64,000 nucleotides of DNA from UBA5536 sp964592595 (lineage in GTDB: Bacteria; Bacteroidota; Bacteroidia; Bacteroidales; F082), in contig CAZQFH010000015.1 of NCBI GenBank assembly GCA_964592595.1, positions 1 to 64,000 of the forward strand, given 5' to 3'. Both the position numbers and the translations under genes were made by a program. This document shows, one piece after another, positions 18,537 through 27,622 of the stretch (positions are counted from its first letter, which is position 1; each line of letters opens with the position of its first letter). Under the pieces are notes generated by a model. The model was given only the letters and a program-made list of their open reading frames with translations, did not search any database and had not been told where the DNA came from.

Positions 18537-20060
18537 ATGAGAATTATTTATCATATATTACTGTTATTTAGCTTGATAGTCATTTCATTCGGATGCGTAA
18601 AGGACTTGCCCGAGCTCAATTCAGATCCAAATAATTCTACCCAGGCTGATCCTGATTTATTATTCAAATATGCTGTAAAAAGAGGTATGGGTAGTTATCT
18701 TACCGCCTCGCACCTCGAATACAATGGGCTGCATCAGTGGATGATGTATTTTGCAAACCGAGGTGGTGTGGAGCCGGGGAATGAATATCCAGCGCCCACT
18801 GGCGGCGACAGCTTTTGGAATGAAACGTATATTGATGGGATGAATAATACCGCAGTCATTATTCGCGAGGCAGAAAAGCATCCCAATTGGGTGAACAAAA
18901 AAGCAGCAGCCCTCATCTGGAAAACATTTATGATGCATCGCATCACTGACCTTTGGGGTGAAGCTCCTTATTCTGAAGCATTTAAAGGAAATCCGGAACT
19001 GGAGTTTACGCCGGTTTACGACAGTCAGGAAATGATTTACGATCACATGCTCAGCGACCTAAAACTAGCTGCAGCATCTTTTGATTGGTCGCAGCCTTTT
19101 TTCGATGCTTCTTCTGATTTGCTCTTCGGCGGAGATATGGATGCCTGGATCAGGTTTGCCAATTCATTGCGCTTCAGGCTTGCCATCCGAATCAGCGAAG
19201 CAAAGCCAGAGCTTTTACAAAACGTGCTTAATGAATTAACCCAAGCTTCACTGATCAGTGAAGAAGCGCACACAGCTGCTTTTCAATTCAACAGTGTTTT
19301 TAACAAACCCCTACTCGAAGCGGCAATGATTCGCTATCAGGAGGGGGAACAATATATCAATCCAAGTAAGTTTCTCACAGATATATTGCTTTCAACAAAC
19401 GACCCACGAATTGTCTATTTCCTTGAAAAAACCAGCCTTTCAGATGCTTTTCCTTTTATTGATGAATACAGAGGCGTACCTAATTTGGTTGCTTACAACA
19501 GCGAAATCTGGCAAAATTACAACCTCGATGCACAACTGGGCGATCCGCTTGGCAGTTGGGGTGATGTTTCAAGAATTGGAAGTTGGTACCTCAACAACGA
19601 TCGTCCTATGCCGTTGCTTAGCTTCTCGGAGATGTGTTTTTTAAAGGCTGAAGCAGCATTGAGAGGATTGTGGCCGGGTGATCCGATGGATTTTCTTAAA
19701 CAAGGAATCAATGCTCATATGAATTATATGAACGCTTATGCAGCAGAAAGTTTAATCAGCGAGTCAGCAATCCAAAACTACATCAATACGATTAACAGCG
19801 TTGATTTACAACAAATTATCACGCAGAAGTACCTGTTATTTGCTTATGAAAATGTATTTGAAAGTTTTGCAGAATACCGCCGAACAGGTTTTCCGGTTTT
19901 AACCAATTATGATGACAGTCCGATCAATGCTCAAATCTTTCCGAAAAGATTGCGCTATCCTTATTCCGAATTTACCTATAACCGCGATAACTACGTGAAC
20001 GCAATTGAACAACAAGGTAGTGACAGTCAGTTAACACCACTTTGGTGGATCCTAAAATAA
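18537..20060 (+). CDS. SusD/RagB-type outer-membrane lipoprotein (SusD-like)
   Basis: A 507-residue surface lipoprotein acting as substrate-binding lid for the SusC partner. Lipobox ISFGC places the lipidated cysteine at residue 20, followed by KDLPELNSDPNNSTQADPDLLF, typical of the SusD-like family exemplified by Pfam SusD-like_2. The TPR-type helical core is visible in ALIWKTFMMHRITDLWGEAPYSEA and in the C-terminal FESFAEYRRTGFPVL segment. It starts three bases after susC. LamG-domain genes follow after 19 bases, extending the operon. The ligand is unknown. Confidence 0.92.
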   Translation: MRIIYHILLLFSLIVISFGCVKDLPELNSDPNNSTQADPDLLFKYAVKRGMGSYLTASHLEYNGLHQWMMYFANRGGVEPGNEYPAPTGGDSFWNETYIDGMNNTAVIIREAEKHPNWVNKKAAALIWKTFMMHRITDLWGEAPYSEAFKGNPELEFTPVYDSQEMIYDHMLSDLKLAAASFDWSQPFFDASSDLLFGGDMDAWIRFANSLRFRLAIRISEAKPELLQNVLNELTQASLISEEAHTAAFQFNSVFNKPLLEAAMIRYQEGEQYINPSKFLTDILLSTNDPRIVYFLEKTSLSDAFPFIDEYRGVPNLVAYNSEIWQNYNLDAQLGDPLGSWGDVSRIGSWYLNNDRPMPLLSFSEMCFLKAEAALRGLWPGDPMDFLKQGINAHMNYMNAYAAESLISESAIQNYINTINSVDLQQIITQKYLLFAYENVFESFAEYRRTGFPVLTNYDDSPINAQIFPKRLRYPYSEFTYNRDNYVNAIEQQGSDSQLTPLWWILK

Positions 20061-20079
20061 AACATTAAACAAATACAAT

Positions 20080-21585
20080 ATGAAAAATTTATTACTCTTT
20101 TCAGTGTTTATATTGCTTTCATTCAGCACTATACAAGCTCAATCGGAAGCAAATAAATGCTGGTCGATTGATTACGAAACCTGGAATGCCACTGGCCAGC
20201 CCAGCTTGTACATTGACTGCGGAAATGACGAACAATTCAATCTTGGAAGCGAATTGAGTCTGGAAGTGTGGGCAAGAGCATACACCTTTGCCGAAAACCG
20301 AAAGATGATGGGTAAGATTGAATACCATGACCCCATTGATAACGGATATGTTTTCGGATTTGAAAACCTGCATGTCTATGCCGAATATTTCAATCCTACA
20401 AAACAGGAGGTACCACGACCAGGAGATGGCCCCATGGAACCCGATTCTTCTTTTGTTCATCTGGTTACAACCTATTCCGTAAGTAGTGGAAAAATCCAAA
20501 GTTATGTGAATGGTATGCTATCCGGCGAATCAAGCATGTTTCCCAGCACCGCAATTGTAAGCAACGACCGCCCTTTCATCATTGGCAATGCTCCCTGGGA
20601 CTTGTTGTCGTTTCAGTTTTATGGCGATATGGATGAAGTAAGGGTTTGGAACAAGGCCTTGAATCAGGAAGAAATTAACGCACGAATGCACACCGAACTG
20701 AGCGGAACGGAAAATGGGTTGGTGGCTTATTATAATTTTAATGAGGCCAATGGCAGCCTGGTTCCTGATAAAAGTACCAACGAATTTGATGGCACCCTCA
20801 GCAATTCAGATCACGAAAGCACCAGTTTTGTAATTTCCTCCGCTCCTGTTGGCAATCAAATTATGGCTGAGATGACGGACGTTAAGGCGGCCTGGTATCG
20901 CCCAACAGAAAACTACCACCGTATCAGCACAGATAATGGACTATTGGTTATCAGCGATATACAGGAAAAAGAGTTTAGAAAATATGTGGTGGCCGGTCAA
21001 AATGGACAGTCTGGAGTCAGTAATAATTTCGCTCCTGAAAACCCACCTGCTGGTTTCACAAGAACACAAAGGGAATGGTACATCAACTGCGCCGGAGGTG
21101 TTGGAGGAGGCTTTACTATCCTACTCGAAGATGCCACTGCTGATGGAATCCCAGCTGATGATGATCTCAATCAATATGTATTGCTCTACCGCGAAAACAC
21201 TACCGATAATTTCAGGGCTGTAATGCGCCCCACAAAACCAGTGGCAGGCGTATTTCAATTTAATGATATTGCTTTCCGTGATGGATTTTATGCATTAGGC
21301 TTTGCTACTGAAGAATTCCCTGTGCAGGGCTGGACAGCTGTTTATGAGCATCCTTTTTCTGCCATACAAATAGGCCCAATTCCTGTTGATAATGAATTAC
21401 GAATCAATAGAATACCTATGAATACTACAATCCAAATCAGCAGTTTAAGCGGAGAATTACTTTACACACTACCTAACGAAACACAGCAAACAACTATTGA
21501 TATGTCTGGTTTTGAATCCGGCATGTATATTATTGTTTTAAAATCAGATAAAGAGAAAATTGTAAAAAAAATCATGAAATACTAA
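20080..21585 (+). CDS. Secreted LamG-domain protein with T9SS sorting domain
   Basis: A 501-residue exported protein. Signal peptide about 1-20 (ending IQAQ); LamG/concanavalin-A-like domain about 30-235, closing with RVWNKALNQEEI and ELSGTENGLVAYYNFNE; a middle beta-rich domain of unknown role about 255-415 (DVKAAWYRPTENY, REWYINCAGGVGGGFTILL); then a type IX sorting domain about 425-501 ending KIVKKIMKY. LamG domains usually bind carbohydrate or protein; no catalytic motif was recognised. Its LamG closing segment is nearly the same as that of the next gene, indicating a duplicated module. It is fourth in the LacI-SusC-SusD operon. Confidence 0.8.
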   Translation: MKNLLLFSVFILLSFSTIQAQSEANKCWSIDYETWNATGQPSLYIDCGNDEQFNLGSELSLEVWARAYTFAENRKMMGKIEYHDPIDNGYVFGFENLHVYAEYFNPTKQEVPRPGDGPMEPDSSFVHLVTTYSVSSGKIQSYVNGMLSGESSMFPSTAIVSNDRPFIIGNAPWDLLSFQFYGDMDEVRVWNKALNQEEINARMHTELSGTENGLVAYYNFNEANGSLVPDKSTNEFDGTLSNSDHESTSFVISSAPVGNQIMAEMTDVKAAWYRPTENYHRISTDNGLLVISDIQEKEFRKYVVAGQNGQSGVSNNFAPENPPAGFTRTQREWYINCAGGVGGGFTILLEDATADGIPADDDLNQYVLLYRENTTDNFRAVMRPTKPVAGVFQFNDIAFRDGFYALGFATEEFPVQGWTAVYEHPFSAIQIGPIPVDNELRINRIPMNTTIQISSLSGELLYTLPNETQQTTIDMSGFESGMYIIVLKSDKEKIVKKIMKY

Positions 21586-21597
21586 ACCATTAATCTT

Positions 21598-23793
21598 ATG
21601 AAAAGAACTACTAAAATGTTATTGATTATGTTGTTTTCAACTGTAATGTTTGCAGTTTCAGCACAAAACTATGCTTTAAAGTTTGACGGCACCAACGATA
21701 AGGTGGGTATCCTGGACAGCCCCGAGCTCAACCCAACAAGCGGCATGACAATTGAAGCCTGGATCAACGCCTACGAATGGAACTCCAACATTTGGGGTGG
21801 CGTAATTGTTGGCAAACAAGGCACAAATCCTGATAAAGGCTATTGCTTTACGGCCGGTGAAAATGGCCGCGTGGAATTTACCGTATCAATTAATGAAGGC
21901 TGGAAAGCCGTTTCGACCCCTGCCCTGCTGGGCACAAATGCCTGGTATCATATTGCGGGCGTTTATACCGGCACCCAGGTAATGCTCTACATCAACGGAC
22001 AACTTATCCAAACGGAAGATGCCATCGGCGAACTCACCCACGGAACAGGAGTGGTGATGAATTTGGGAGATAACCCTACCTGGCCCGGTCGATTCTGGAA
22101 TGGTCGCCTGGATGAAATAAGGATATGGGAAGTTGCCAGAACAGAAGCTGAAATTCAAGCAAATATGAGCGTTGAGTTAAGCGGAACAGAATCAGGTCTT
22201 GTGGCTTATTATCCCATGAACGAAGGAAGTGGCAATGTTTTAGGTGATGCCTCAGGAAATGAAAACGACGGACAGCTGGTCAATATGGACGACACTTCAT
22301 GGGTAGAAGGTTTTCAACCTGTTACAGCTGATTTGGGGGTTATTGGCATAGCCTCCCCCTCTGTTATCGGCAGCGGCTTTAGCACAGAAGAAAAAATCAG
22401 GATAGAAGTAAAGAATTTTGCAACCGTAGCCGTTTCGGATTTTGAATTGAGTTATCAAATCAATGAGGAACCTATTGTAATAGAAACAGTTAATGTAAAT
22501 ATTCCACCTTTCGAAACCTATATTTACACCTTTAATGATTTTATTGATTTGTCGGCTATGACTGAAATCACAATCACTGGAACGGTTGCACTCGAAGGTG
22601 ATGATAATACCGAAAATGACGTTTTAACCGAAACCATTGCGCCTACATTAAGTTATATGATTTTCGACCAGGAACGTCATAATTATGGAGGCTATGGACA
22701 ATCGCACACCCGCACCGTTTATATGCCCGAAAATCTGGATAATTATAGCGAAATTTATGTCAATATTGATCTTGATTGCCCAACTGGAGGTTGTGATCCC
22801 TGGGATCAGCCGGCAAAACTGATGATCAACAAAAATGGTGAGAATTACGAAATCGCGCGCTACATCACACCTTTTGGTGTGGCATGTGGCGGCTGGACAT
22901 GGGATATCACAGATTTCCGCTCCTTGCTGGTCAATGAGGTTGATTGGGTGAGTTATGTGCAGGTTTGGGGAGCATCGGGTTGGCTTGTTAGTGTGCAGCT
23001 CCAATTGGTTGAAGGAACTCCTGCCTATCCTTATTCAAAGGTGACAAAACTCTGGAATGAAGACAATTGGGTTTATGGCGATCCGGATATTTCCCACGAT
23101 TTTCCGGAGAAAGAAATCCTCATCCAACCCGAAACTGTTGCCGCAAAAATCAGAATGACAATGACAGGTCACGGACAAGGAAATACGCTTAATGCAGCTG
23201 AATTTTCCGAATTTACGCACCATATCTGGATTGATGGCGAAGAAACTTTTACACAACATCTTTGGAAAGATGATTGCGCGCAGAACAGCTGCAGCCCGCA
23301 AAGTGGCACTTACCTTTACAGTCGTTCAGGATGGTGTCCGGGGCAGGATGTTCAGCCTTGGGAATGGGATTTGAATGGACATTTCGCGCCAGGCGAAACA
23401 GTTAGTTTTGATTATGTGCTTGCTGATTACACGAACTTGCTAATCACCGGCTACAATGGAGGTTCACATACCGAACCTTATTACCGTTGCCATACTTACC
23501 TCATTGAATTTGCCGATGAAGATTTTGTGCAACTCAACGAACAATCCATCAGCTCTGGCATTATTGAAGCTTATCCCAATCCAACTTCTGATGCTTTAAA
23601 TATCAGCACTTTGAATAATGAAAAAATGCAAAGAATCGATGTTTACGAGCTCAACGGAAAGCTGTCTGCTTCGATTCAGTTGAACGGCATCAACACTTAT
23701 AAGCTCGATTTGAGCAATGTAAAACCCGGATTGTCTCTGATTAGAATTCAGACTAAAAACACAAATGAAGTTATCAAAGTCGTGGTGAAATAA
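21598..23793 (+). CDS. Secreted LamG + PNGase F-like amidase with T9SS sorting domain
   Basis: A 731-residue exported protein: signal peptide 1-22, LamG about 25-240, a CARDB-like linker about 245-345, a peptide:N-glycosidase F-like double jelly roll about 350-640, and a T9SS sorting domain about 650-731. PNGase F cleaves the amide between Asn and the first GlcNAc of N-glycans. Matching blocks are CDPWD at 399-403, ITPFGVACGGWTWDITDFRS, EGTPAYPYSKV, AEFSEFTHH with E535, and GWCPG at 578-582. Against the PNGase F sequence as I remember it, D60 corresponds to D403 and E206 to E535, but E118 corresponds to Q455, and the C204/C208 pair is absent. Activity is therefore likely but not assured. Twelve bases separate it from the preceding gene. 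Confidence 0.8.
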   Translation: MKRTTKMLLIMLFSTVMFAVSAQNYALKFDGTNDKVGILDSPELNPTSGMTIEAWINAYEWNSNIWGGVIVGKQGTNPDKGYCFTAGENGRVEFTVSINEGWKAVSTPALLGTNAWYHIAGVYTGTQVMLYINGQLIQTEDAIGELTHGTGVVMNLGDNPTWPGRFWNGRLDEIRIWEVARTEAEIQANMSVELSGTESGLVAYYPMNEGSGNVLGDASGNENDGQLVNMDDTSWVEGFQPVTADLGVIGIASPSVIGSGFSTEEKIRIEVKNFATVAVSDFELSYQINEEPIVIETVNVNIPPFETYIYTFNDFIDLSAMTEITITGTVALEGDDNTENDVLTETIAPTLSYMIFDQERHNYGGYGQSHTRTVYMPENLDNYSEIYVNIDLDCPTGGCDPWDQPAKLMINKNGENYEIARYITPFGVACGGWTWDITDFRSLLVNEVDWVSYVQVWGASGWLVSVQLQLVEGTPAYPYSKVTKLWNEDNWVYGDPDISHDFPEKEILIQPETVAAKIRMTMTGHGQGNTLNAAEFSEFTHHIWIDGEETFTQHLWKDDCAQNSCSPQSGTYLYSRSGWCPGQDVQPWEWDLNGHFAPGETVSFDYVLADYTNLLITGYNGGSHTEPYYRCHTYLIEFADEDFVQLNEQSISSGIIEAYPNPTSDALNISTLNNEKMQRIDVYELNGKLSASIQLNGINTYKLDLSNVKPGLSLIRIQTKNTNEVIKVVVK

Positions 23794-23854
23794 TTACCTA
23801 AAGCTGATCAGGAAAATTAATTGGCCTGAAATACAAAAGGCGATATAAGGAATA

Positions 23855-23884
23855 GAAAAACCCGGAATTTACCGGGTTTTTCAT
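23855..23884. terminator. Bidirectional terminator between the amidase and C25 protease genes
   Basis: AAAAACCCGG (23856-23865) and CCGGGTTTTT (23872-23881) form a perfect 10-base stem with loop AATTTA. The A and T runs within the arms make it work in both directions, ending the LacI-SusCD operon and the convergent protease gene. Confidence 0.88.
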
Positions 23885-23953
23885 TTTTATCAACGTTCTC
23901 TAAAAATGAGTAAAAGCGAATAAAAACCACCAAAGCCTGATTGCTTTCAACAT

Positions 23954-26900
23954 TTATTGCATGATCAGTTTTTTCCTAAGTAAGGTGTTCCCTTTTATTA
24001 ATTCAATGACATATGCACCTTTTTTCAGAAAGCTCAGGTCTAATTTTTCTTTGGCATACCACTTGCCCTTACTATAGACCAGCTTACCATCCAACTGATA
24101 CAGTTTAACTGTTTCAAATGCCATGGGTTCAGCGCTATCAAACCAAAAAACACCAGATCCGGGATTAGGATAAACCTGAATAGCTGGGTTTGTTGTCTCA
24201 ATTGAATTTACATCCATGATTGTTGCAGTAGCCGGAAAAGTGATATAATCGATCCATGCGCAATCATTGCCATTGCTAACGCTCCCGTCTTTGGAATAAA
24301 CCCACTTCAAAGTATGCTGCCCTTCAGGGATTTCCACTGTAATCAATTCCCAATCTGCTTCTCCCGACCACTGTCCAAGCTGCATATCCTCAATATAAAA
24401 ACGCAGGAAATCATATCCTGATTCAGAAGATACCTTACGATAAAAACTAATCTCATCCTGCATCATGACAAACATATTGATCTTTAGCTCAGTGATTTGA
24501 TCATCAGAAATCGTTGCCGATTTAGCAGCAAAATTTCCTTCATAAACCACATCTTCCACAATTTGCCAGCTCCGACCCAATTCCTGAATCCATTCATAAG
24601 CTGCAAAATCTCCGGTTTCGAAATCCTCAATCTGTAAACCGATTGACATCGGCCACGACCAACCATCATCATACCATTCATAGCCTACCGGACAATCTAA
24701 TAAAGCATTCATTACCAATATAGTACCCTGAGGAGCATACTCATCCACATGAACTGTATAACTCACATCGAAAGTTTCTCCTGGAAACAAACTCCCAATA
24801 TATTGATCGCCATTTTCGATGGTGAGCCATTCTGAAGCATATTCACTCAAACTGATCGTGATGTCATGTGCAGCACTTGATCCATTATTGCCGCCAAACA
24901 CATGGAATTGAACCGTTTCGCCGGCATCCAGCAAACCGTTTTGATTGCCTGATTCATCTACAATTTCATAATGAGAAATATGATTTCCAGGTATGAGAAT
25001 CTCTAAATTAAAATGATCAGTCCAACTCTGATCTCCTGAAGTAAGAATCATTTCAAGTTCGATAGCATAATCTGGTGGAACAATTGTTGAAATCTCCAAT
25101 AAAAACACATCTTCCAAGCTTACGGTTTCACCAGCAGCGATTGTACCTATTTCAAGCTCAGATTCTAAAACAGTTACTATCCAATCATCAGCAACACTAA
25201 TATGTGCCTCAACATTTTCAAGATTCTCAGACCCAATATTTTTGATTCCTATATTCAGGCTGACTGTTTCACCATAGTCGGCCTCTCCGTTGGCATTGCC
25301 CTGCTCATCAACCACTTCCATACTTTCCCAGATAAGGTAAGGGCCCTCATTCGGGATGATTGTTACAGGCAGCGCAACAGGCAAAATATTCTGTCCTACC
25401 ACAACCAGATTGGCTGCTCCGGTTTCGTTCAAAGCTTGATCAAAAACGATCACAGCATTTCCATCGGCATCTGTTTCTCCAACGCCAATTATTTCGTTAT
25501 TTTGTCGCAGATGACAACGATATCCGGCAAGCGGTTCACCGGCTTTACTTACAGCAGCTGTTGTTTCAGTCAATCCGATTATCAGCTGAGCAGTGTAATC
25601 AACTTCAGGTTCAAAAGGTTCTGATGTCCATACACTTAGCATAGGATCACCCAAAATATTCAAATCATAGAAATTCCAGCGCAAAGCACCTTCTTCCCAT
25701 TGTCCGGGTGCGGTAACCCAGGGTGCTGTTTCAATTTTTGATTCCCTGAGTGCCAAACCCAGATAAGGAATCTTATCATGGTAAAAAGCATCGGTCATTT
25801 CGCGATGTAAATGCGCTGCAGGTCCTTCGGTTTGCCCTTCGTTGAACCAGCCATAACGCGAATTCCCGATCACTGCAACCGCAAAATTCTCGATCAGCAC
25901 CATTTTTTCCAGGATACAATCGTTATAATCAAAAGCCCCGCAGTCGCAGCCGTGGGTATGCAACAAAGGAAAATTATGATCAACCCCATTGGCGGCAGCA
26001 AAATTGGCATCCGTGATATCCGAATTGGATAAATGCGCCACATAAGTCTGGCTAGCATGCCCCACATGATGAATAAACTGTTTGCCCTGATTGATGCTGT
26101 TGATAAGATCGGAACCCGACCATGAGCCATCATATTCATACATTCTTTCAACGACATACGATTCAGGAATACCAGTGGTTGTGTAGCCGTTTTCATCGGT
26201 TTCACCTACCAGAAGCTCAAGGTAATCACGTCCCCAGGTATCCGGATTGTTGTAAAGATTTTCACCAGCAAAAAGTGGCTTTTCAAGTTCACCCAAAACC
26301 GGCTGCTGCTGATACATAAGAATTTTATTAAGCATATTCGCAAGTTCGTCAGCATTACCAAAGGGCATACGAGCCACACCAATTTCAGGTAGCAGATCAT
26401 CCTCTCCGGGCTCGCCCCAGCGATCGTCATTATCCTCATTCCATGTTCCATCCAATGCCGCATAATACAAATCAGCCGGAATATTACTGGTTTCATAACC
26501 ACCACCTGACTGCACATAACAATAAAAGCCGCGCGCTGGAACAATCTCTACATCACCTCCCAACAACAGGCTGTGAATGCCGGTTTCATTGTATCTTTCA
26601 ATCACAAAATTTCGGATTTTTTCCTGTAGATCAACGCCATTTCCATTAGATGAAATTGTTTCGATTGTAACAATTTCAGAGGTGAACCCCCTTTCAAGGA
26701 GAAATTCCTGATAAGTTTCGAACTGATCAGCGTAAATCTCCTTAGTAACAATCAACAAATCAGTTTCAGGCACCTCCAGTGAGTTTTTTTGGTAGTGCAT
26801 ATACTGCTCAATCATTGCTGGATTTTGAGCCAGATTTTTCGCAGAGATTAACTGCTTAGAACCAGATTTAAAAACAATGTTTGAAGCCGAACGAACCGGC

Positions 26901-27409
26901 GCAGTTTCAATTCTTACAAGAACTTCTTTGGCATAATATACAGTCTGATCAGCCGGAATATATTGCAAAGGTGTGATCGTGCTCAAAGCAAAACCCATTC
27001 CATTATACCAGGAAGTGAGAAGATTGCCATACGCTTTCTCTGGATAAACTGTTTCAGTTGCATAAATTTTTTCATCCTTCAGAAAAGCAAATTTCCGCTT
27101 TTCCGACAGCGGCCTCGAAGGCTGATAAGGTGCCAGAACATGGGACGTTTCAAGTTGTTCCATTTCACCATAAATCACCTCAATAGCAATAGCTTCTTCG
27201 CCAGGAGGCAATAACAAACTGATACTTTTCCAAGGCAGGACGGGCTGACCAGCCCTGGCTGATAACATACATCCATCAAACAAAATATTGTCGCCATTAG
27301 CGCTTCGAATAAGCTGTGGCGCATCAAAATAAAATATTTTTTCAATTGTTGAAGCATGCAAAAAACTGCTAATCAATAAGATTGACAGCAAAACCAATAA
27401 ACGTTTCAT
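23954..27409 (-). CDS. Gingipain-like C25 cysteine protease with T9SS sorting domain
   Basis: A 1151-residue secreted protease. Signal peptide about 1-20; propeptide about 20-205 (gingipain-propeptide-like, with LPWKSISLLLPPG); peptidase C25 domain about 213-620 containing HHVGHAS with H451 and HGCDCGAFD with C488, which occupy the positions of the gingipain GHG histidine and the catalytic cysteine of the CxxGxF motif. Two CARDB/Ig-like repeats span about 690-910. A cleaved-adhesin/MAM-like domain runs about 915-1065 (DFETGDFAAYEW). The sorting domain is about 1075-1151. ATG 27409 is preferred to the TTG at 27424, as it gives a compact signal peptide. Cleavage specificity cannot be read. It faces the PNGase-like gene and has its own promoter. 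Confidence 0.9.
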   Translation of the reverse strand: MKRLLVLLSILLISSFLHASTIEKIFYFDAPQLIRSANGDNILFDGCMLSARAGQPVLPWKSISLLLPPGEEAIAIEVIYGEMEQLETSHVLAPYQPSRPLSEKRKFAFLKDEKIYATETVYPEKAYGNLLTSWYNGMGFALSTITPLQYIPADQTVYYAKEVLVRIETAPVRSASNIVFKSGSKQLISAKNLAQNPAMIEQYMHYQKNSLEVPETDLLIVTKEIYADQFETYQEFLLERGFTSEIVTIETISSNGNGVDLQEKIRNFVIERYNETGIHSLLLGGDVEIVPARGFYCYVQSGGGYETSNIPADLYYAALDGTWNEDNDDRWGEPGEDDLLPEIGVARMPFGNADELANMLNKILMYQQQPVLGELEKPLFAGENLYNNPDTWGRDYLELLVGETDENGYTTTGIPESYVVERMYEYDGSWSGSDLINSINQGKQFIHHVGHASQTYVAHLSNSDITDANFAAANGVDHNFPLLHTHGCDCGAFDYNDCILEKMVLIENFAVAVIGNSRYGWFNEGQTEGPAAHLHREMTDAFYHDKIPYLGLALRESKIETAPWVTAPGQWEEGALRWNFYDLNILGDPMLSVWTSEPFEPEVDYTAQLIIGLTETTAAVSKAGEPLAGYRCHLRQNNEIIGVGETDADGNAVIVFDQALNETGAANLVVVGQNILPVALPVTIIPNEGPYLIWESMEVVDEQGNANGEADYGETVSLNIGIKNIGSENLENVEAHISVADDWIVTVLESELEIGTIAAGETVSLEDVFLLEISTIVPPDYAIELEMILTSGDQSWTDHFNLEILIPGNHISHYEIVDESGNQNGLLDAGETVQFHVFGGNNGSSAAHDITISLSEYASEWLTIENGDQYIGSLFPGETFDVSYTVHVDEYAPQGTILVMNALLDCPVGYEWYDDGWSWPMSIGLQIEDFETGDFAAYEWIQELGRSWQIVEDVVYEGNFAAKSATISDDQITELKINMFVMMQDEISFYRKVSSESGYDFLRFYIEDMQLGQWSGEADWELITVEIPEGQHTLKWVYSKDGSVSNGNDCAWIDYITFPATATIMDVNSIETTNPAIQVYPNPGSGVFWFDSAEPMAFETVKLYQLDGKLVYSKGKWYAKEKLDLSFLKKGAYVIELIKGNTLLRKKLIMQ

Positions 27410-27449
27410 AGGTTTGGAATACAAAATTCATAAGCGGTTAACTATGCGT

Positions 27450-27457
27450 CAAAGATA
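27450..27457 (-). promoter_or_regulatory. Candidate C25 protease promoter -7 box
   Basis: It reads TATCTTTG on the minus strand, fitting TAnnTTTG, and leaves a leader of about 35 bases before ATG 27409. No convincing -33 box was found. Confidence 0.45.
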
Positions 27458-27506
27458 AGCTTTCAGAATCGTTTCTGCTGTAATTGACCTCTTTAGATTG
27501 ATTCTA

Positions 27507-27590
27507 AATAGTGACATTCACATTATTTTACTAAGTTTTTTTTAGATAGTAAAACCCGGAATCCACTACATAATAGTGAAATTCACAATT
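27507..27590. repeat. Tandem palindromic operator-like sites (two copies)
   Basis: GTGACATTCAC (27511-27521) and GTGAAATTCAC (27576-27586) are near-identical 11-base palindromes whose starts are 65 bases apart, each preceded by AATA and followed by an A/T-rich stretch. They lie in the divergent region between the C25 protease gene and the unknown 479-residue protein gene. A dimeric regulator binding both sites on the same helix face is plausible; no matching regulator was identified. Confidence 0.5.
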
Positions 27591-27622
27591 TGCATTAATT
27601 TTACAACCTATTCCGATTGTTC

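Noticed and set aside
27407..27424. TTG start at 27424 for the C25 protease
   Set aside because: ATG 27409 gives a normal signal peptide with basic N-terminus, and TTG adds only five residues.
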